Origin: Rhizobium jaguaris | GTDB taxonomy: Bacteria; Pseudomonadota; Alphaproteobacteria; Rhizobiales; Rhizobiaceae | Length of the DNA stretch: 64,000 bases | Direction: 5' to 3' | Assembly (NCBI RefSeq): GCF_003627755.1 | Contig: NZ_CP032694.1 | Coordinates: 2,223,501-2,287,500, forward strand | Part shown: piece after piece, positions 45,876-54,664 of the stretch | How positions within the stretch are numbered: position 1 is the stretch's first letter | Layout: the number at the start of each line of letters is the position of its first letter | Position numbers and translations under genes: made by a program | The notes under the pieces: generated by a model | Seen by the model: the letters and a program-made list of their open reading frames with translations, nothing else | The model's database searches: none | What the model was told of the DNA's origin: nothing

Positions 45876-46682
45876 TTAGTTCCCAACGGGCGGCGCCACG
45901 AGTTTGCGATAGAGATGCCATGTAGCATGCCCGAGAATAGGCATGATCACAGCGAGCCCCGCAAAGATGGGGATCGTACCGACGACAAGAAGCGCGGCCA
46001 CGATGAGACCCCAAATCGCCACTGGCACCGGATTGATCAACGTTGCGCGGATGCTGGCATCGATCGCCGCTACGGCGCCGATATCGCGATCGAGCAGCAG
46101 CGGGAAGGTGATGACCGTTGTTGCGAGCACGACGAGCGCAAAAACGAAGCCGATGAGATTACCCCAGAGGATCATCCCCTTGCCCTCGGGCGTGCTCAGC
46201 ACGTTCGTCACGAAGGATGCCAGTGTAGCCGGCACGCTGTCGCCGAAATAGGCGGTGTAGATGGTCTGCGCCACGACCAGCCAGACGATGAAGAAGCCAA
46301 ACAGCAACAGGCCCACCGCAATGATAGACGGCAGCGCCGGCGAAAAGCGCACGTCGAAAGCATGGCGCCAAGACGTGTCCAGCCCCATCTCCCGCCGTCG
46401 GCTGATCTCATAGAGGCCGATCGCCGCCAATGGTCCAAGCAGCGCGAAACCGGACATCAGCGGAAAGAGCAACGGCAGCAGATTTTCACCGGAACTCCAG
46501 ACCACCAGCGCTATGCCCGCGATTGGATACATGAGACACAGGAATACGTAATGCGATGGTTTTTCGCCGAAATCGTCCAGCCCCAGTTTCAGGGCGTCGA
46601 CGAGATCGACAACGCCGATCTTGCGGATGGCCGGACGCGTAAAGCTGTTGTTCGCACCAGCCATGACATGAAATGCCGTCAT
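45876..46682 (-). CDS. DUF2189 membrane protein
   Basis: 268 residues from the ATG at 46682 with AGGAGGA upstream. About six membrane segments, including YVFLCLMYPIAGIALVVW, LFPLMSGFALLGPLAAIGLY, IIAVGLLLFGFFIVWLVVAQ, LIGFVFALVVLATTVITFPL and AIWGLIVAALLVVGTIPIFA. Conserved GLYEISRRREMGLDTSWRHA loop and LGHATWHLYRKLV end fit DUF2189. Function unknown; some relatives sit near cytochrome genes. Confidence 0.85.
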   Translation of the reverse strand: MTAFHVMAGANNSFTRPAIRKIGVVDLVDALKLGLDDFGEKPSHYVFLCLMYPIAGIALVVWSSGENLLPLLFPLMSGFALLGPLAAIGLYEISRRREMGLDTSWRHAFDVRFSPALPSIIAVGLLLFGFFIVWLVVAQTIYTAYFGDSVPATLASFVTNVLSTPEGKGMILWGNLIGFVFALVVLATTVITFPLLLDRDIGAVAAIDASIRATLINPVPVAIWGLIVAALLVVGTIPIFAGLAVIMPILGHATWHLYRKLVAPPVGN

Positions 46683-46835
46683 AGTATTCCTCCTCCTCAT
46701 CAGCCTAGGTGTATCCTGCTGGCGGCACGAAAATGTCGGACAAAAGAGGTGCCGACATCATTCAATCGCTACCGGCAGCCGCAATGCTAGCAAATTTTGC
46801 CACAATTGTCGCCTTTTCCCTTGACAGCAGCGTCG

Positions 46836-46879
46836 TCCCTTTCCACATCGGCGCAATTCCTCCCTTTCCACATCGGCGC
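46836..46879. repeat. 19-bp perfect direct repeat upstream of a hydrolase gene
   Basis: TCCCTTTCCACATCGGCGC occurs at 46836-46854 and again at 46861-46879, a 25-base period, ending five bases before the ATG at 46884. It could be a tandem duplication or a paired regulator site; a TTGACA lies just upstream at 46821. Confidence 0.7.
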
Positions 46880-46883
46880 CACT

Positions 46884-47438
46884 ATGAAAGCTTCCGACGC
46901 AGATATTCTCATCATTCCCGGATACACCAACTCAGGTCCGGAACACTGGCAGACACGCTGGGAACAGAAACTCTCGACGGCGCGACGAGTGGAGCAGGCC
47001 GAATGGTCGAAGCCCGTGCGCCAGGACTGGGTTGCCCGCATTGCCGCAGAAGTGAATGCGTCGAGCCGGCCGGCGGTGCTGGTGGCGCATTCGCTTGGCG
47101 TGCCCTCGGTGATCCACGCGATCCCGCATTTCCGCAACAAGGTCGCCGGTGCGTTCTTTGTCGCCCCGCCCGACGTCGCCAATCCGAAGATCAGGCCGAA
47201 GCATCTGATGACGTTCGGTCCCTACCCGCGTGATCCCCTGCCGTTTCCGTCGATCACCATCGCCAGCCGCAACGATCCCTTCGGCAGCTACGAGCACGCC
47301 GACGATATAGCTGGAAGCTGGGGTTCACTCCTGATCGATGCCGGCGAGTCCGGCCATATCAACGCCGATTCGGGCCATGGTCCCTGGCCGGAAGGCACGA
47401 TGGTCTTCGCCAAGTTTCTCAGTCACCTCAAGCCATGA
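46884..47438 (+). CDS. RBBP9/YdeN family alpha/beta hydrolase
   Basis: 184 residues from the ATG at 46884; the open frame from 46797 runs through the direct repeat. Family pattern: DILIIPGYTNSGPEHWQTRW, VLVAHSLGVPSVIHAI (Ser in AHSLG), APPDVANPKI, ASRNDPFGSYEHA (Asp) and SGHINADSGHGPWPEG (His). Small serine hydrolases of unknown substrate. All three catalytic residues are present. Confidence 0.88.
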   Translation: MKASDADILIIPGYTNSGPEHWQTRWEQKLSTARRVEQAEWSKPVRQDWVARIAAEVNASSRPAVLVAHSLGVPSVIHAIPHFRNKVAGAFFVAPPDVANPKIRPKHLMTFGPYPRDPLPFPSITIASRNDPFGSYEHADDIAGSWGSLLIDAGESGHINADSGHGPWPEGTMVFAKFLSHLKP

Positions 47439-47703
47439 TTGCGGCCGAGCATGATATAATGGCGTAGTAAGCCAGCCCACTAGCTTGTGTAGTACAGGGG
47501 CGGCTTCATTCCATCGTCAAATAAAAGCCTGTAGAACATGAGAGGACAGGATCCCGATTCTCGCATTGGTATAGAACCAAAGCCGGAATCCCAAGGAAGG
47601 AGGCGCAGGCGGATTGTGAATTCGCTTCTTATCCGTTATGGGGACGCCCAAAGATCGATCCACTTGCGCTATCTGAGAGCGCTAACGACAGAGAACAATA
47701 CCA

Positions 47704-48468
47704 ATGAACCGTCGCCGCCGTATTTACGAGGGCAAGGCCAAGATCCTTTACGAAGGGCCTGAGCCGGGCACGCTGATCCAGTTTTTCAAGGATGATGCCA
47801 CCGCCTTCAATAAGAAAAAACACGAAGTCATTGATGGCAAAGGCGTTCTGAATAATCGTATCTGCGAATACATTTTCAGCCACCTGAATAAGATCGGCAT
47901 TCCCACGCACTTCATACGCCGTCTGAACATGCGCGAGCAGCTGATCAAGGAAGTGGAGATGATTCCGCTCGAGATCGTCGTGCGCAATGTTGCCGCCGGC
48001 TCGCTCGCCAAGCGCCTCGGCATCGAAGAAGGCGTCGTACTGCCGCGCTCGATCATCGAATTCTATTACAAGTCCGACGCGCTCGAAGACCCGATGGTCT
48101 CCGAAGAACACATCACAGCCTTTGGCTGGGCCAATCCGGCCGAGCTTGACGACATCATGGCGCTCGCCATTCGCGTCAACGATTTCATGACCGGCCTCTT
48201 CCTCGGTGTCGGCATCCAGCTCGTCGATTTCAAGATCGAATGCGGCCGCCTGTTCGAAGGCGACATGATGCGTATCATTCTTGCCGACGAGATTTCGCCA
48301 GACTCCTGCCGCCTCTGGGACATCGAAACCCACGAAAAGATGGACAAGGACCGCTTTCGCCGCGACATGGGCGGCCTGCTGGAGGCCTATTCCGAAGTTG
48401 CCCGCCGTCTCGGCATCATCAATGAAAACGAACCCGTGCGCGGCACGGGCCCGGTTCTCGTCAAGTAA
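47704..48468 (+). CDS. purC: SAICAR synthetase
   Basis: 254 residues: [72 protein letters not shown] and [34 protein letters not shown]. Ligates aspartate to CAIR in purine synthesis. First gene of the purC-purS-x-purQ run, 17 bases before purS. The 265-base region upstream shows no gene. Confidence 0.97.
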   Translation: MNRRRRIYEGKAKILYEGPEPGTLIQFFKDDATAFNKKKHEVIDGKGVLNNRICEYIFSHLNKIGIPTHFIRRLNMREQLIKEVEMIPLEIVVRNVAAGSLAKRLGIEEGVVLPRSIIEFYYKSDALEDPMVSEEHITAFGWANPAELDDIMALAIRVNDFMTGLFLGVGIQLVDFKIECGRLFEGDMMRIILADEISPDSCRLWDIETHEKMDKDRFRRDMGGLLEAYSEVARRLGIINENEPVRGTGPVLVK

Positions 48469-48485
48469 GCGCAGGAAGGACAATC

Positions 48486-48728
48486 GTGATCAAGGCTCGT
48501 GTAACCGTCACGCTGAAGAACGGCGTTCTCGATCCGCAGGGCAAGGCAATCGAAGGCGCGCTCGGCGCTCTCGGCTTTGACGGCGTCCACCAGGTTCGCC
48601 AGGGCAAGGTCTTCGACCTCGAGCTCGAAGGCGCCGACAAAAGCAAGGCCGAGGCGGATCTGAAAGCGATGTGCGAAAAGCTCCTCGCCAACACGGTGAT
48701 CGAGAATTATAGTATCGCTCTCGACTAA
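48486..48728 (+). CDS. purS: Phosphoribosylformylglycinamidine synthase subunit PurS
   Basis: 80 residues: IKARVTVTLKNGVLDPQGKA, ALGALGFDGVHQVRQGKVFD, and ADLKAMCEKLLANTVIENYS. PurS bridges PurL and PurQ in the three-subunit FGAM synthase. Small-subunit form, consistent with the separate PurQ and the 743-residue PurL in this window. Confidence 0.96.
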   Translation: MIKARVTVTLKNGVLDPQGKAIEGALGALGFDGVHQVRQGKVFDLELEGADKSKAEADLKAMCEKLLANTVIENYSIALD

Positions 48729-48745
48729 GGATTGTGGAGCATGCG

Positions 48746-49006
48746 ATGGCTGAGGTGACGCAAGAACTGATGTATGAGCTGTTCAAACGTCTTCATGCGG
48801 AGATCGCGTCTGTTAAGGATGGTCAGCGCGAGATCCAGGCTGAAATGAATGCCTTTAGGGGCAGTTTGGTCGCAGTGCATCAAGACCTTCTCAACATTCA
48901 CACGACCCTGATCAGGCATGAACAGCGCCTTGACCGCATCGAAAATCGTCTTGAACTGCGCGAACTCGCAGAAGCAGCACAAACAAGGTATGAGCCGCAC
49001 TCATGA
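48746..49006 (+). CDS. Small coiled-coil protein between purS and purQ
   Basis: 86 residues from the ATG at 48746 (GGAG six bases upstream). Predicted almost entirely helical: [60 protein letters not shown], with heptad-like Leu/Ile spacing. No domain recognised. Its stop overlaps the purQ ATG in an ATGA, so it is translated as part of the pur operon. A role tied to the PurSLQ complex is speculative; similar short proteins occur elsewhere in rhizobial genomes. Confidence 0.75.
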   Translation: MAEVTQELMYELFKRLHAEIASVKDGQREIQAEMNAFRGSLVAVHQDLLNIHTTLIRHEQRLDRIENRLELRELAEAAQTRYEPHS

Positions 49007-49674
49007 AATCAGCAGTCGTCCAACTTCCCGGCCTCAATCGCGATCGTGACATGATCGCGGCGCTGACCAAGATTTCCGGCAAGGCGCCCATCACGGTCTG
49101 GCAGACCGAAACCGAGATCCCCGATGTCGACCTGATCGTCATTCCCGGAGGCTTTTCCTATGGCGATTATCTGCGCTGCGGCGCGATCGCAGCACGCATG
49201 CCGGTCATGCAGGCGATCAAGGAGAAGGCTGACAAGGGTGTCAAGGTTCTCGGCGTCTGCAACGGCTTCCAGATCCTGTTGGAAGCCGGCATGTTGCCCG
49301 GTGCGCTGATGCGCAATGCCTCGCTGAAATTCGTCTGCCGCGAAATCAAGCTCGAGGTCGTCAACGCCGAAACGGATTTTACCCGCGCCTATGCCAGGGG
49401 TCAGGTCATCCGCTGCCCGGTCGCTCACCACGACGGCAACTATTTTGCCGACGCGGAAACGCTGGCGGCAATCGAAGGCAATGGCCAGGTGGTGTTCCGC
49501 TATGCCGAAGACACCAATCCGAACGGCTCCATCAACGATATCGCCGCAGTCATCAACGCCAAGGGCAATGTACTTGGCATGATGCCGCATCCGGAGAACC
49601 TGATCGAAGCGGCCCACGGCGGCTCCGACGGTCGCGGCCTCTTTGCCTCCGCCCTCGACGTGATCGCCGCCTGA
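49003..49674 (+). CDS. purQ: Phosphoribosylformylglycinamidine synthase glutaminase subunit PurQ
   Basis: 223 residues, class I glutamine amidotransferase. [40 protein letters not shown], catalytic Cys in [20 protein letters not shown], and the His/Glu pair in [20 protein letters not shown]. It supplies ammonia to PurL. Start overlaps the coiled-coil gene by four bases. Confidence 0.97.
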   Translation: MKSAVVQLPGLNRDRDMIAALTKISGKAPITVWQTETEIPDVDLIVIPGGFSYGDYLRCGAIAARMPVMQAIKEKADKGVKVLGVCNGFQILLEAGMLPGALMRNASLKFVCREIKLEVVNAETDFTRAYARGQVIRCPVAHHDGNYFADAETLAAIEGNGQVVFRYAEDTNPNGSINDIAAVINAKGNVLGMMPHPENLIEAAHGGSDGRGLFASALDVIAA

Positions 49675-49805
49675 GGCGGTAAATCCGCAGCAGCAGGATT
49701 GCCATACCGGACGACGTTTTGTCCTGAACAAGGCGTCGGAAAGGTTTCGATTCACACCATCACAAGCTAAGAGCTGCCCTAACCGATTTTTTGGAAGAGA
49801 GATTG

Positions 49806-50210
49806 ATGCGCCCTCGCCTCGTTACCGGATTGTACTCTGCCGCCGCGCTCGCAGCATTTGGCCTGCTCTTTACGTCCTGCGCGACACGCACCCCGAGCGT
49901 GAGCACCACTGAGCATAGCGCTTTGCCGACGATGGAGCGCGTCATGCTCAATGCCAATGCCTGCTGGTTCAAGTCGGCCGATCCGGCCTTTGCAGGCTAC
50001 CAGCTCGCCCCCGAGCTCAATTCCTACACTGGCCGTCCGCGCATTCTCGTGGTTGACAAGAAACATCCGACCGGCCGGCCATCTCTCGTGGTCCAAGCCG
50101 AAGGCAACCCGGCGCAGTTGCAGGCTTTTGGCCCGATGATGAATGGCGCCTCCGGTGGCCGCATCACGGGCGATGTCAACCGCTGGGCTGCGGGCACGAA
50201 GGGCTGCTAA
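49806..50210 (+). CDS. Small putative lipoprotein, unknown function
   Basis: 134 residues from the ATG at 49806 (GAGAG upstream). Signal LVTGLYSAAALAAFGLLFTS followed by lipobox Cys (LFTSC). Mature part has NACWFKSADPAFAGYQLAPE, NSYTGRPRILVVDKKHPTGR, GGRITGDVNRWAAGTKGC; four Cys in all including the last residue, so a disulfide is possible. Family not recognised. Confidence 0.7.
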   Translation: MRPRLVTGLYSAAALAAFGLLFTSCATRTPSVSTTEHSALPTMERVMLNANACWFKSADPAFAGYQLAPELNSYTGRPRILVVDKKHPTGRPSLVVQAEGNPAQLQAFGPMMNGASGGRITGDVNRWAAGTKGC

Positions 50211-50293
50211 GGCGCAGCCTGCATCGTGATCAAGCGCGGGCATCGCGCGTTGCCGGAATAGCACGACCGGCCCGCAATTTCGGGGTTCCTCTC

Positions 50294-50842
50294 TTGGATC
50301 GATTTGTTGTCATTTCCGGATGTTCGGGCGGAGGCAAATCGACGCTGCTTGAAGAGCTTAGGCGGCGTGGCCACCAAGTCGTGGAGGAACCCGGACGTCG
50401 GATCGTCATCGAGGAATTGGATCGTGGCGGTTCGGCCTTGCCTTGGGCCGATGCTCCCGCCTTTGCCCGCCGGGCTACGGAGATGTCCATCGCCGATCGT
50501 TCTTCGGCGGCCTCCACCGCCGACCTCGTATTCTTCGACAGAGGCTTGATCGATGCCGCGGCTGCGCTGCAGCACCTGACCGGCGAAGACACTTTGGCCG
50601 CATTGAGCAAGTCTCATCGTTATAACAGGCATGTGTTCCTGACGCCGCCATGGCCGGAAATATACGTCGCGGACCGCGAACGAAAGCACGACCTTTCGGC
50701 AGCCATCGCGGAATATGACAGGCTGTGTGTGGTTTATCCTTCGCTGGGCTATCAGGTCCACATCCTGCCGAAAGTGCCTGTCGAGGAGCGCGCGGACTTC
50801 GTGCTTTCCACGTTGAATGGCGGTAACCGCCATTCAGTTTGA
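50294..50842 (+). CDS. P-loop NTPase (AAA_28/NadR-kinase-like)
   Basis: 182 residues from a TTG at 50294 giving MDRFVVISGCSGGGKSTLLE; Walker A is SGCSGGGKST. Acidic motif DLVFFDRGLIDAAAALQHLT resembles Walker B of AAA_28 proteins, with HVFLTPPWPEIYVADRERKH as the substrate/lid part. Likely a small-molecule or nucleoside kinase-like ATPase; substrate unknown. Confidence 0.75.
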   Translation: MDRFVVISGCSGGGKSTLLEELRRRGHQVVEEPGRRIVIEELDRGGSALPWADAPAFARRATEMSIADRSSAASTADLVFFDRGLIDAAAALQHLTGEDTLAALSKSHRYNRHVFLTPPWPEIYVADRERKHDLSAAIAEYDRLCVVYPSLGYQVHILPKVPVEERADFVLSTLNGGNRHSV

Positions 50843-50871
50843 TTCTGGCGCAGTAGCCCGTCGCCACCTCG

Positions 50872-51111
50872 TCAATCCCAGAAAAACGATTTGCTCGCCT
50901 CGGCCATTGATTCATGCCGGGTCAGGCCGATGTCGCGCAGCTCGTCGTCCGTCAGATATCGCAAAGTCCAACGGCTTTCTCGCTTCTGCATCCAGACTGC
51001 AAAAGCGTCGAGAGCACGACGTGCCAAGCGCGAAATCCGCCCGAAGATACGCGGCGTCCCCTCGTCAGCCACTGTACTTCTGTTAGGATGAATTGTATCT
51101 ATTGTATCCAT
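50872..51111 (-). CDS. DUF1127 small protein
   Basis: 79 residues from the ATG at 51111 (AGAGAA upstream). Short acidic lead, then ALDAFAVWMQKRESRWTLRY and LTDDELRDIGLTRHESMAEA, the DUF1127 (YjiS-like) motif. Small Arg-rich proteins of this family affect phosphate/carbon metabolism and RNA turnover in Agrobacterium; here the role is unknown. It is divergent from the MocR gene, sharing a 105-base promoter region. Confidence 0.88.
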   Translation of the reverse strand: MDTIDTIHPNRSTVADEGTPRIFGRISRLARRALDAFAVWMQKRESRWTLRYLTDDELRDIGLTRHESMAEASKSFFWD

Positions 51112-51178
51112 TTCTCTGCTCGTTTGATCGTGACAATCGGGGCGTATCGAGCCAAACGACACAAATTGACTCTTAATA

Positions 51179-51207
51179 TTGACTCCATTGGTGAAGCAAT
51201 CTAAGAA
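51179..51207 (+). promoter_or_regulatory. Candidate promoter of the MocR gene, giving a leaderless or near-leaderless transcript
   Basis: TTGACT (51179-51184), 17 bases, TAAGAA (51202-51207). The start would fall near 51214, only a few bases before the ATG at 51217, and no Shine-Dalgarno sequence is seen. A second TTGACT lies at 51166. Confidence 0.45.
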
Positions 51208-51208
51208 A

Positions 51209-51223
51209 TTGTCATTATGACAA
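51209..51223. promoter_or_regulatory. Palindrome TTGTCAT-T-ATGACAA overlapping the MocR start codon
   Basis: A 15-base palindrome with perfect 7-bp arms; the right arm contains the ATG of the MocR gene (51217-51219). It lies just past the predicted -10, a position suited to autoregulation by the GntR-type domain. Binding is an inference. Confidence 0.5.
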
Positions 51224-52635
51224 ATTGGCTGCCTGACATATCCAGCGGGACCGGACCGGTTTACATCCGCGTTGCCGACAGCATCGAGAACGCGATCACT
51301 CATGGCGTGCTGCCGCCGGGCACGAAGCTGCCGCCGCAGCGCAATCTCGCCTATGATATCGGGGTGACGATCGGCACGGTCAGCCGCGCCTACGCGCTCG
51401 TGCATGAGCGCGGCCTCGTTGCCGGAGAAGTCGGCCGCGGCACCTATGTACTCGAGCGCGCCAACGGCAAGCAGATCGAGCCCGTGGACCCAATTACGCA
51501 GGCGCTCGCCGGCACCCGGGGTCTCGATATCCCGGGCGACAAGATTCGTTTCGATACGACAGCAGCACCCGACATTGGGCAGGGCGAGATTATCGGCCAG
51601 CTCTTTGCCGATATCAGCCGCGAACATCGGACGGAGATTTCCTCTTATTCGCGAAGCTTTCCCGCAAACTGGTTTCGTGCCGGCCAGGTTTGGCTCGCCC
51701 GTAACGGCTGGCAGCCGGCGATCGAAACGGTCGTGCCGACGCTCGGCGCCCATGCCGCCGCCATCGCCGTTATCTCCGCCGTCACCTCCCCCGGTGACAA
51801 AATCGTTTTCGAGAACCTGACCTATACGCAGATCAGCCGCGCCACCCGTCTTCTCGGCCGCCGTTCCGTGCTGGTGGATTCCGATGAACACGGCATCATC
51901 CCCGACGATTTCGAACGCCTGTGCCAGCAGCAGCATCCGCGCCTGGCTTTCCTGATGCCGACGGCGCACAATCCGACACTGATGACCATGCCGGAGGCGC
52001 GCCGCCGGGCCATCGCCGCCATAGCGCGCCGCCACAGCGTCTGGCTGATCGAAGACGATCTCTACGGAGGTATGACCGAAGATCAGAATCCGCTGATGGC
52101 AGCTATTGCGCCGGAACGTACCTTCCTGGTCAGCGGCCTGTCAAAATCGGTGACTGCCGGCGTGCGCGGCGGCTGGGTCGCCTGCCCGCAGCATTTCGCC
52201 CAGCGCATCAAGGTCACCCACAAGATGACGACCGGCGGTCTCCCCTTCATCCTGGCTGAAACCTGTGCTCGGCTCGTGCTCGAAGGTCATGCGCTGGCGC
52301 TGCGTCGTCAGGCGGTCAAGGAAATCCGCGCTCGCGAGCAGCTGGCGCGGGAAGCGTTGTCGGGCTTTGAATTCGCCTCGCATCCGCACGTCCCCTTCCT
52401 TTGGCTGAAACTGCCCGAACCCTGGCTTTCCGGCACCTTCAAGAATGCCGCCTTAGCCGAAGGCGTGCTCGTCGACGATGAGGACGAGTTCAAAGCCGCC
52501 CGCACGGACAGGGCCTATCATCGCGTACGCGTCGCCTTTTCCTCACCGCAGCGGCGCGACGATGTCGCGAGCGGATTCATGATATTACGTCACCTTCTGG
52601 ATAATGGCTCGACGGGTTACGACAGCCATATATGA
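51217..52635 (+). CDS. MocR-type transcriptional regulator (GntR domain fused to PLP aminotransferase-like domain)
   Basis: 472 residues. Winged-helix GntR domain in residues about 12-80 (YIRVADSIENAITHGVLPPG, LPPQRNLAYDIGVTIGTVSR, GLVAGEVGRGTYV), then a fold-type I aminotransferase domain. PLP Lys in LVSGLSKSVTAGVRGGW; TAHNPTLMTMPEARR and LIEDDLYGGM are further landmarks. MocR proteins sense PLP-linked metabolites and control vitamin B6, GABA or amino-acid genes. Divergent from the DUF1127 gene, which is the likeliest visible target besides itself. Confidence 0.92.
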   Translation: MTNWLPDISSGTGPVYIRVADSIENAITHGVLPPGTKLPPQRNLAYDIGVTIGTVSRAYALVHERGLVAGEVGRGTYVLERANGKQIEPVDPITQALAGTRGLDIPGDKIRFDTTAAPDIGQGEIIGQLFADISREHRTEISSYSRSFPANWFRAGQVWLARNGWQPAIETVVPTLGAHAAAIAVISAVTSPGDKIVFENLTYTQISRATRLLGRRSVLVDSDEHGIIPDDFERLCQQQHPRLAFLMPTAHNPTLMTMPEARRRAIAAIARRHSVWLIEDDLYGGMTEDQNPLMAAIAPERTFLVSGLSKSVTAGVRGGWVACPQHFAQRIKVTHKMTTGGLPFILAETCARLVLEGHALALRRQAVKEIRAREQLAREALSGFEFASHPHVPFLWLKLPEPWLSGTFKNAALAEGVLVDDEDEFKAARTDRAYHRVRVAFSSPQRRDDVASGFMILRHLLDNGSTGYDSHI

Positions 52636-52791
52636 GGGCTGTCGATAGCCGTTTGTGACAGCGCTGTTGCAGCTTCGCTGCAGTTTTGGCGATATGCACT
52701 GTCATATAATCACGCCCACTTTACCCCGACCTCGGCGATGCTACCGTTTGGTTAACGAATCGCGAATCGCTTGGCATTTGGGGGTTGGTGC

Positions 52792-53403
52792 ATGGCTGTT
52801 GACGCAATTTCTTGCGGCCGTTTTTGGAAATATGTGATCACAGCTATTGTAACGATTGGGTCAGTTTTTATCGCCGAGGAATCCGCTGCCGCGGCAGATG
52901 CCCAAATGGCCCCGAACACCAAAATATTCGACGAACTTCGCTTCGGCGCCAGCGGCTCCATCCAGACCGGGCATGACCATGAAGCCGGCGTTTTTCCGGA
53001 GGTCGAGGTGCTGTTCAATCCTTTCGGCTACAATCCGACAGACGGTTGGAAAGATCAGCTTTTGCGCCCGCGCATTCACCTGGGCACCTCGATCGGCACT
53101 TCTGATTCAGCGGCGACTCAGGTCTTTACCGGCCTGTCTTGGACACTCACCCACAGCAACGGCATCTTCACCGAAGTCGGCTTCGGCGGCACTGTGCACA
53201 CAGGAAATCTTGACGACTGGACCGAACGCGGCCCGATGCTCGGCTGTCGTCTGCTCTTCCACGAATATGCCGGGGTCGGCTACAATTTCGACAAACATTG
53301 GAGCCTCATGGCGCAAGTGGCGCATTCCTCGCACGCCAATCTCTGCGATGGGCCGAATGCCGGCATGACGCGCGCCGGGCTGCTGGTGGGCTACAAATTC
53401 TGA
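52792..53403 (+). CDS. Acyloxyacyl hydrolase, PagL-like lipid A 3-O-deacylase
   Basis: 203 residues from the ATG at 52792 (GGGGG upstream). Signal-like N-terminus YVITAIVTIGSVFIAEESAA, then an eight-strand barrel pattern typical of PagL: ELRFGASGSIQTGHDHEAGV, LRPRIHLGTSIGTSDSAATQ, SWTLTHSNGIFTEVGFGGTV, and the active-site region VAHSSHANLC where PagL has its catalytic His-Ser; ends TRAGLLVGYKF (C-terminal aromatic of outer-membrane proteins). It would trim lipid A acyl chains at the outer membrane. Confidence 0.85.
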   Translation: MAVDAISCGRFWKYVITAIVTIGSVFIAEESAAAADAQMAPNTKIFDELRFGASGSIQTGHDHEAGVFPEVEVLFNPFGYNPTDGWKDQLLRPRIHLGTSIGTSDSAATQVFTGLSWTLTHSNGIFTEVGFGGTVHTGNLDDWTERGPMLGCRLLFHEYAGVGYNFDKHWSLMAQVAHSSHANLCDGPNAGMTRAGLLVGYKF

Positions 53404-53566
53404 TGATCTGAGAGCGGCCGCAAATAGCCGTTTGTCTGACAAAAGTTTCAGCCTGCCATCGACGAGATCGTGGAGCGCATGACGCACCTTCGTGTCCCCC
53501 ATATCGCCAGCAAGGATGATCGCTTCCCCCTCTCGCACTCTCTCGGGGCAGCTTGCGCAATGACCC

Positions 53567-54556
53567 TCACAACGTCTCGTCTGCACGTGTGTGCTTGCGG
53601 GTCGAGGTATCGGAGAACCTAGCGTCCATCGGCGAAAGGCCCTGTGGATCAGGCTGCGTCAGAACGCCGTAAAGTTCCGGACGACGGCCGCGAATCCAGC
53701 GCTGCCCCGTGCATTTATCGAGCAAAGAGAGATCTATTTCGGTGGTCACAATCGCGTCGGCGGCCTGCCAGGTCTCGACCAAAATCCGGCCATATGGATC
53801 GAGAATCATGGCGTTGCCGGTGCGCACTTCGTCCTCGTCTTGGCCGACGCCATTGCTGAACACCAGAAACATCCCGTTGTCATGCGCGCGAGACGGCAAC
53901 CAACGCATAAACCACTCACGACCATTGGGACCACGAATTTCGGCTTCGATCGCTTCAGGGTCTTCATGACGTCGGGTCCACTTCTCGACCGGAATCCGCT
54001 TCATTCCATGCGGACTGACGGAATAGCCCCCGCCCGCCTGGTGAGGCGCGATCAGGATTTCTGCGCCAAGCAAGGCGGTTGCTCGCGCGTTTTCGATAAG
54101 ATTGTTGTCCCAGCAAATCAGAATGCCCGCGCGCACTCCCCAAGGCGTATCGAAGACGGTAAATGCATCGCCGCTGGAAATGAGGCGATGCTCCCAGGCA
54201 TGGAGTTTACGATGGCAATGAATTTGCCCATCCGGCATGCAGACGGCATAACTGTTGTACAGAGATTGATCGTCGGCCAACTCCAGGAATCCCGCGCCGA
54301 TCGCAATCCCTTTCTCGCGTGCCAAGGCAGCGACATAGGAAATCGACGGGCCTGAAAGCGGTTCGGCAAGCGCGTGTAGACCAGCGCTATCCAATTTGGG
54401 GACATGCCAGTATCCGGTGATGCACATCTCCGGGAACGCGATGAACTGGCTGCCTGCGAGAATTGCCTCGTTCGTGAAATGCGTGATCCGCGCCAGGTTG
54501 TAGGCTTTGTCGCTGGCTTTGTGCTGAAACTGCACGGAAGAAACCTTGAACGTCAT
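53567..54556 (-). CDS. Carbon-nitrogen hydrolase (nitrilase/amidase superfamily)
   Basis: 329 residues from the ATG at 54556; the frame is open to 54619. The Glu-Lys-Cys triad is present: Glu43 in FIAFPEMCITGYW, Lys117 in CHRKLHAWEH, Cys148 in ILICWDNNLIENARATALLG. Such enzymes hydrolyse nitriles, amides or N-carbamoyl compounds. The combination with LPSRAHDNGMFLVFSNGVG fits the aliphatic amidase/carbamoylase branch rather than true nitrilase. Divergent from a LysR gene that probably controls it. Confidence 0.88.
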   Translation of the reverse strand: MTFKVSSVQFQHKASDKAYNLARITHFTNEAILAGSQFIAFPEMCITGYWHVPKLDSAGLHALAEPLSGPSISYVAALAREKGIAIGAGFLELADDQSLYNSYAVCMPDGQIHCHRKLHAWEHRLISSGDAFTVFDTPWGVRAGILICWDNNLIENARATALLGAEILIAPHQAGGGYSVSPHGMKRIPVEKWTRRHEDPEAIEAEIRGPNGREWFMRWLPSRAHDNGMFLVFSNGVGQDEDEVRTGNAMILDPYGRILVETWQAADAIVTTEIDLSLLDKCTGQRWIRGRRPELYGVLTQPDPQGLSPMDARFSDTSTRKHTRADETL

Positions 54557-54664
54557 GACCGATGTCCCTGATGACCTGTGGCGATGGAATGCTTCGTGAT
54601 GATTTGACCGTGCCGGCACCCTTTTGTAAAATGAAACTTTCGATCAAAAATATTCGGAAATGGA

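Noticed and set aside
53404..53566. Minus-strand frame continuing beyond the nitrilase stop (starts with GTG near 53586)
   Set aside because: It reads about 60 plausible residues, then runs into the PagL gene in antisense; no family recognised and no separate ribosome site, so not called.
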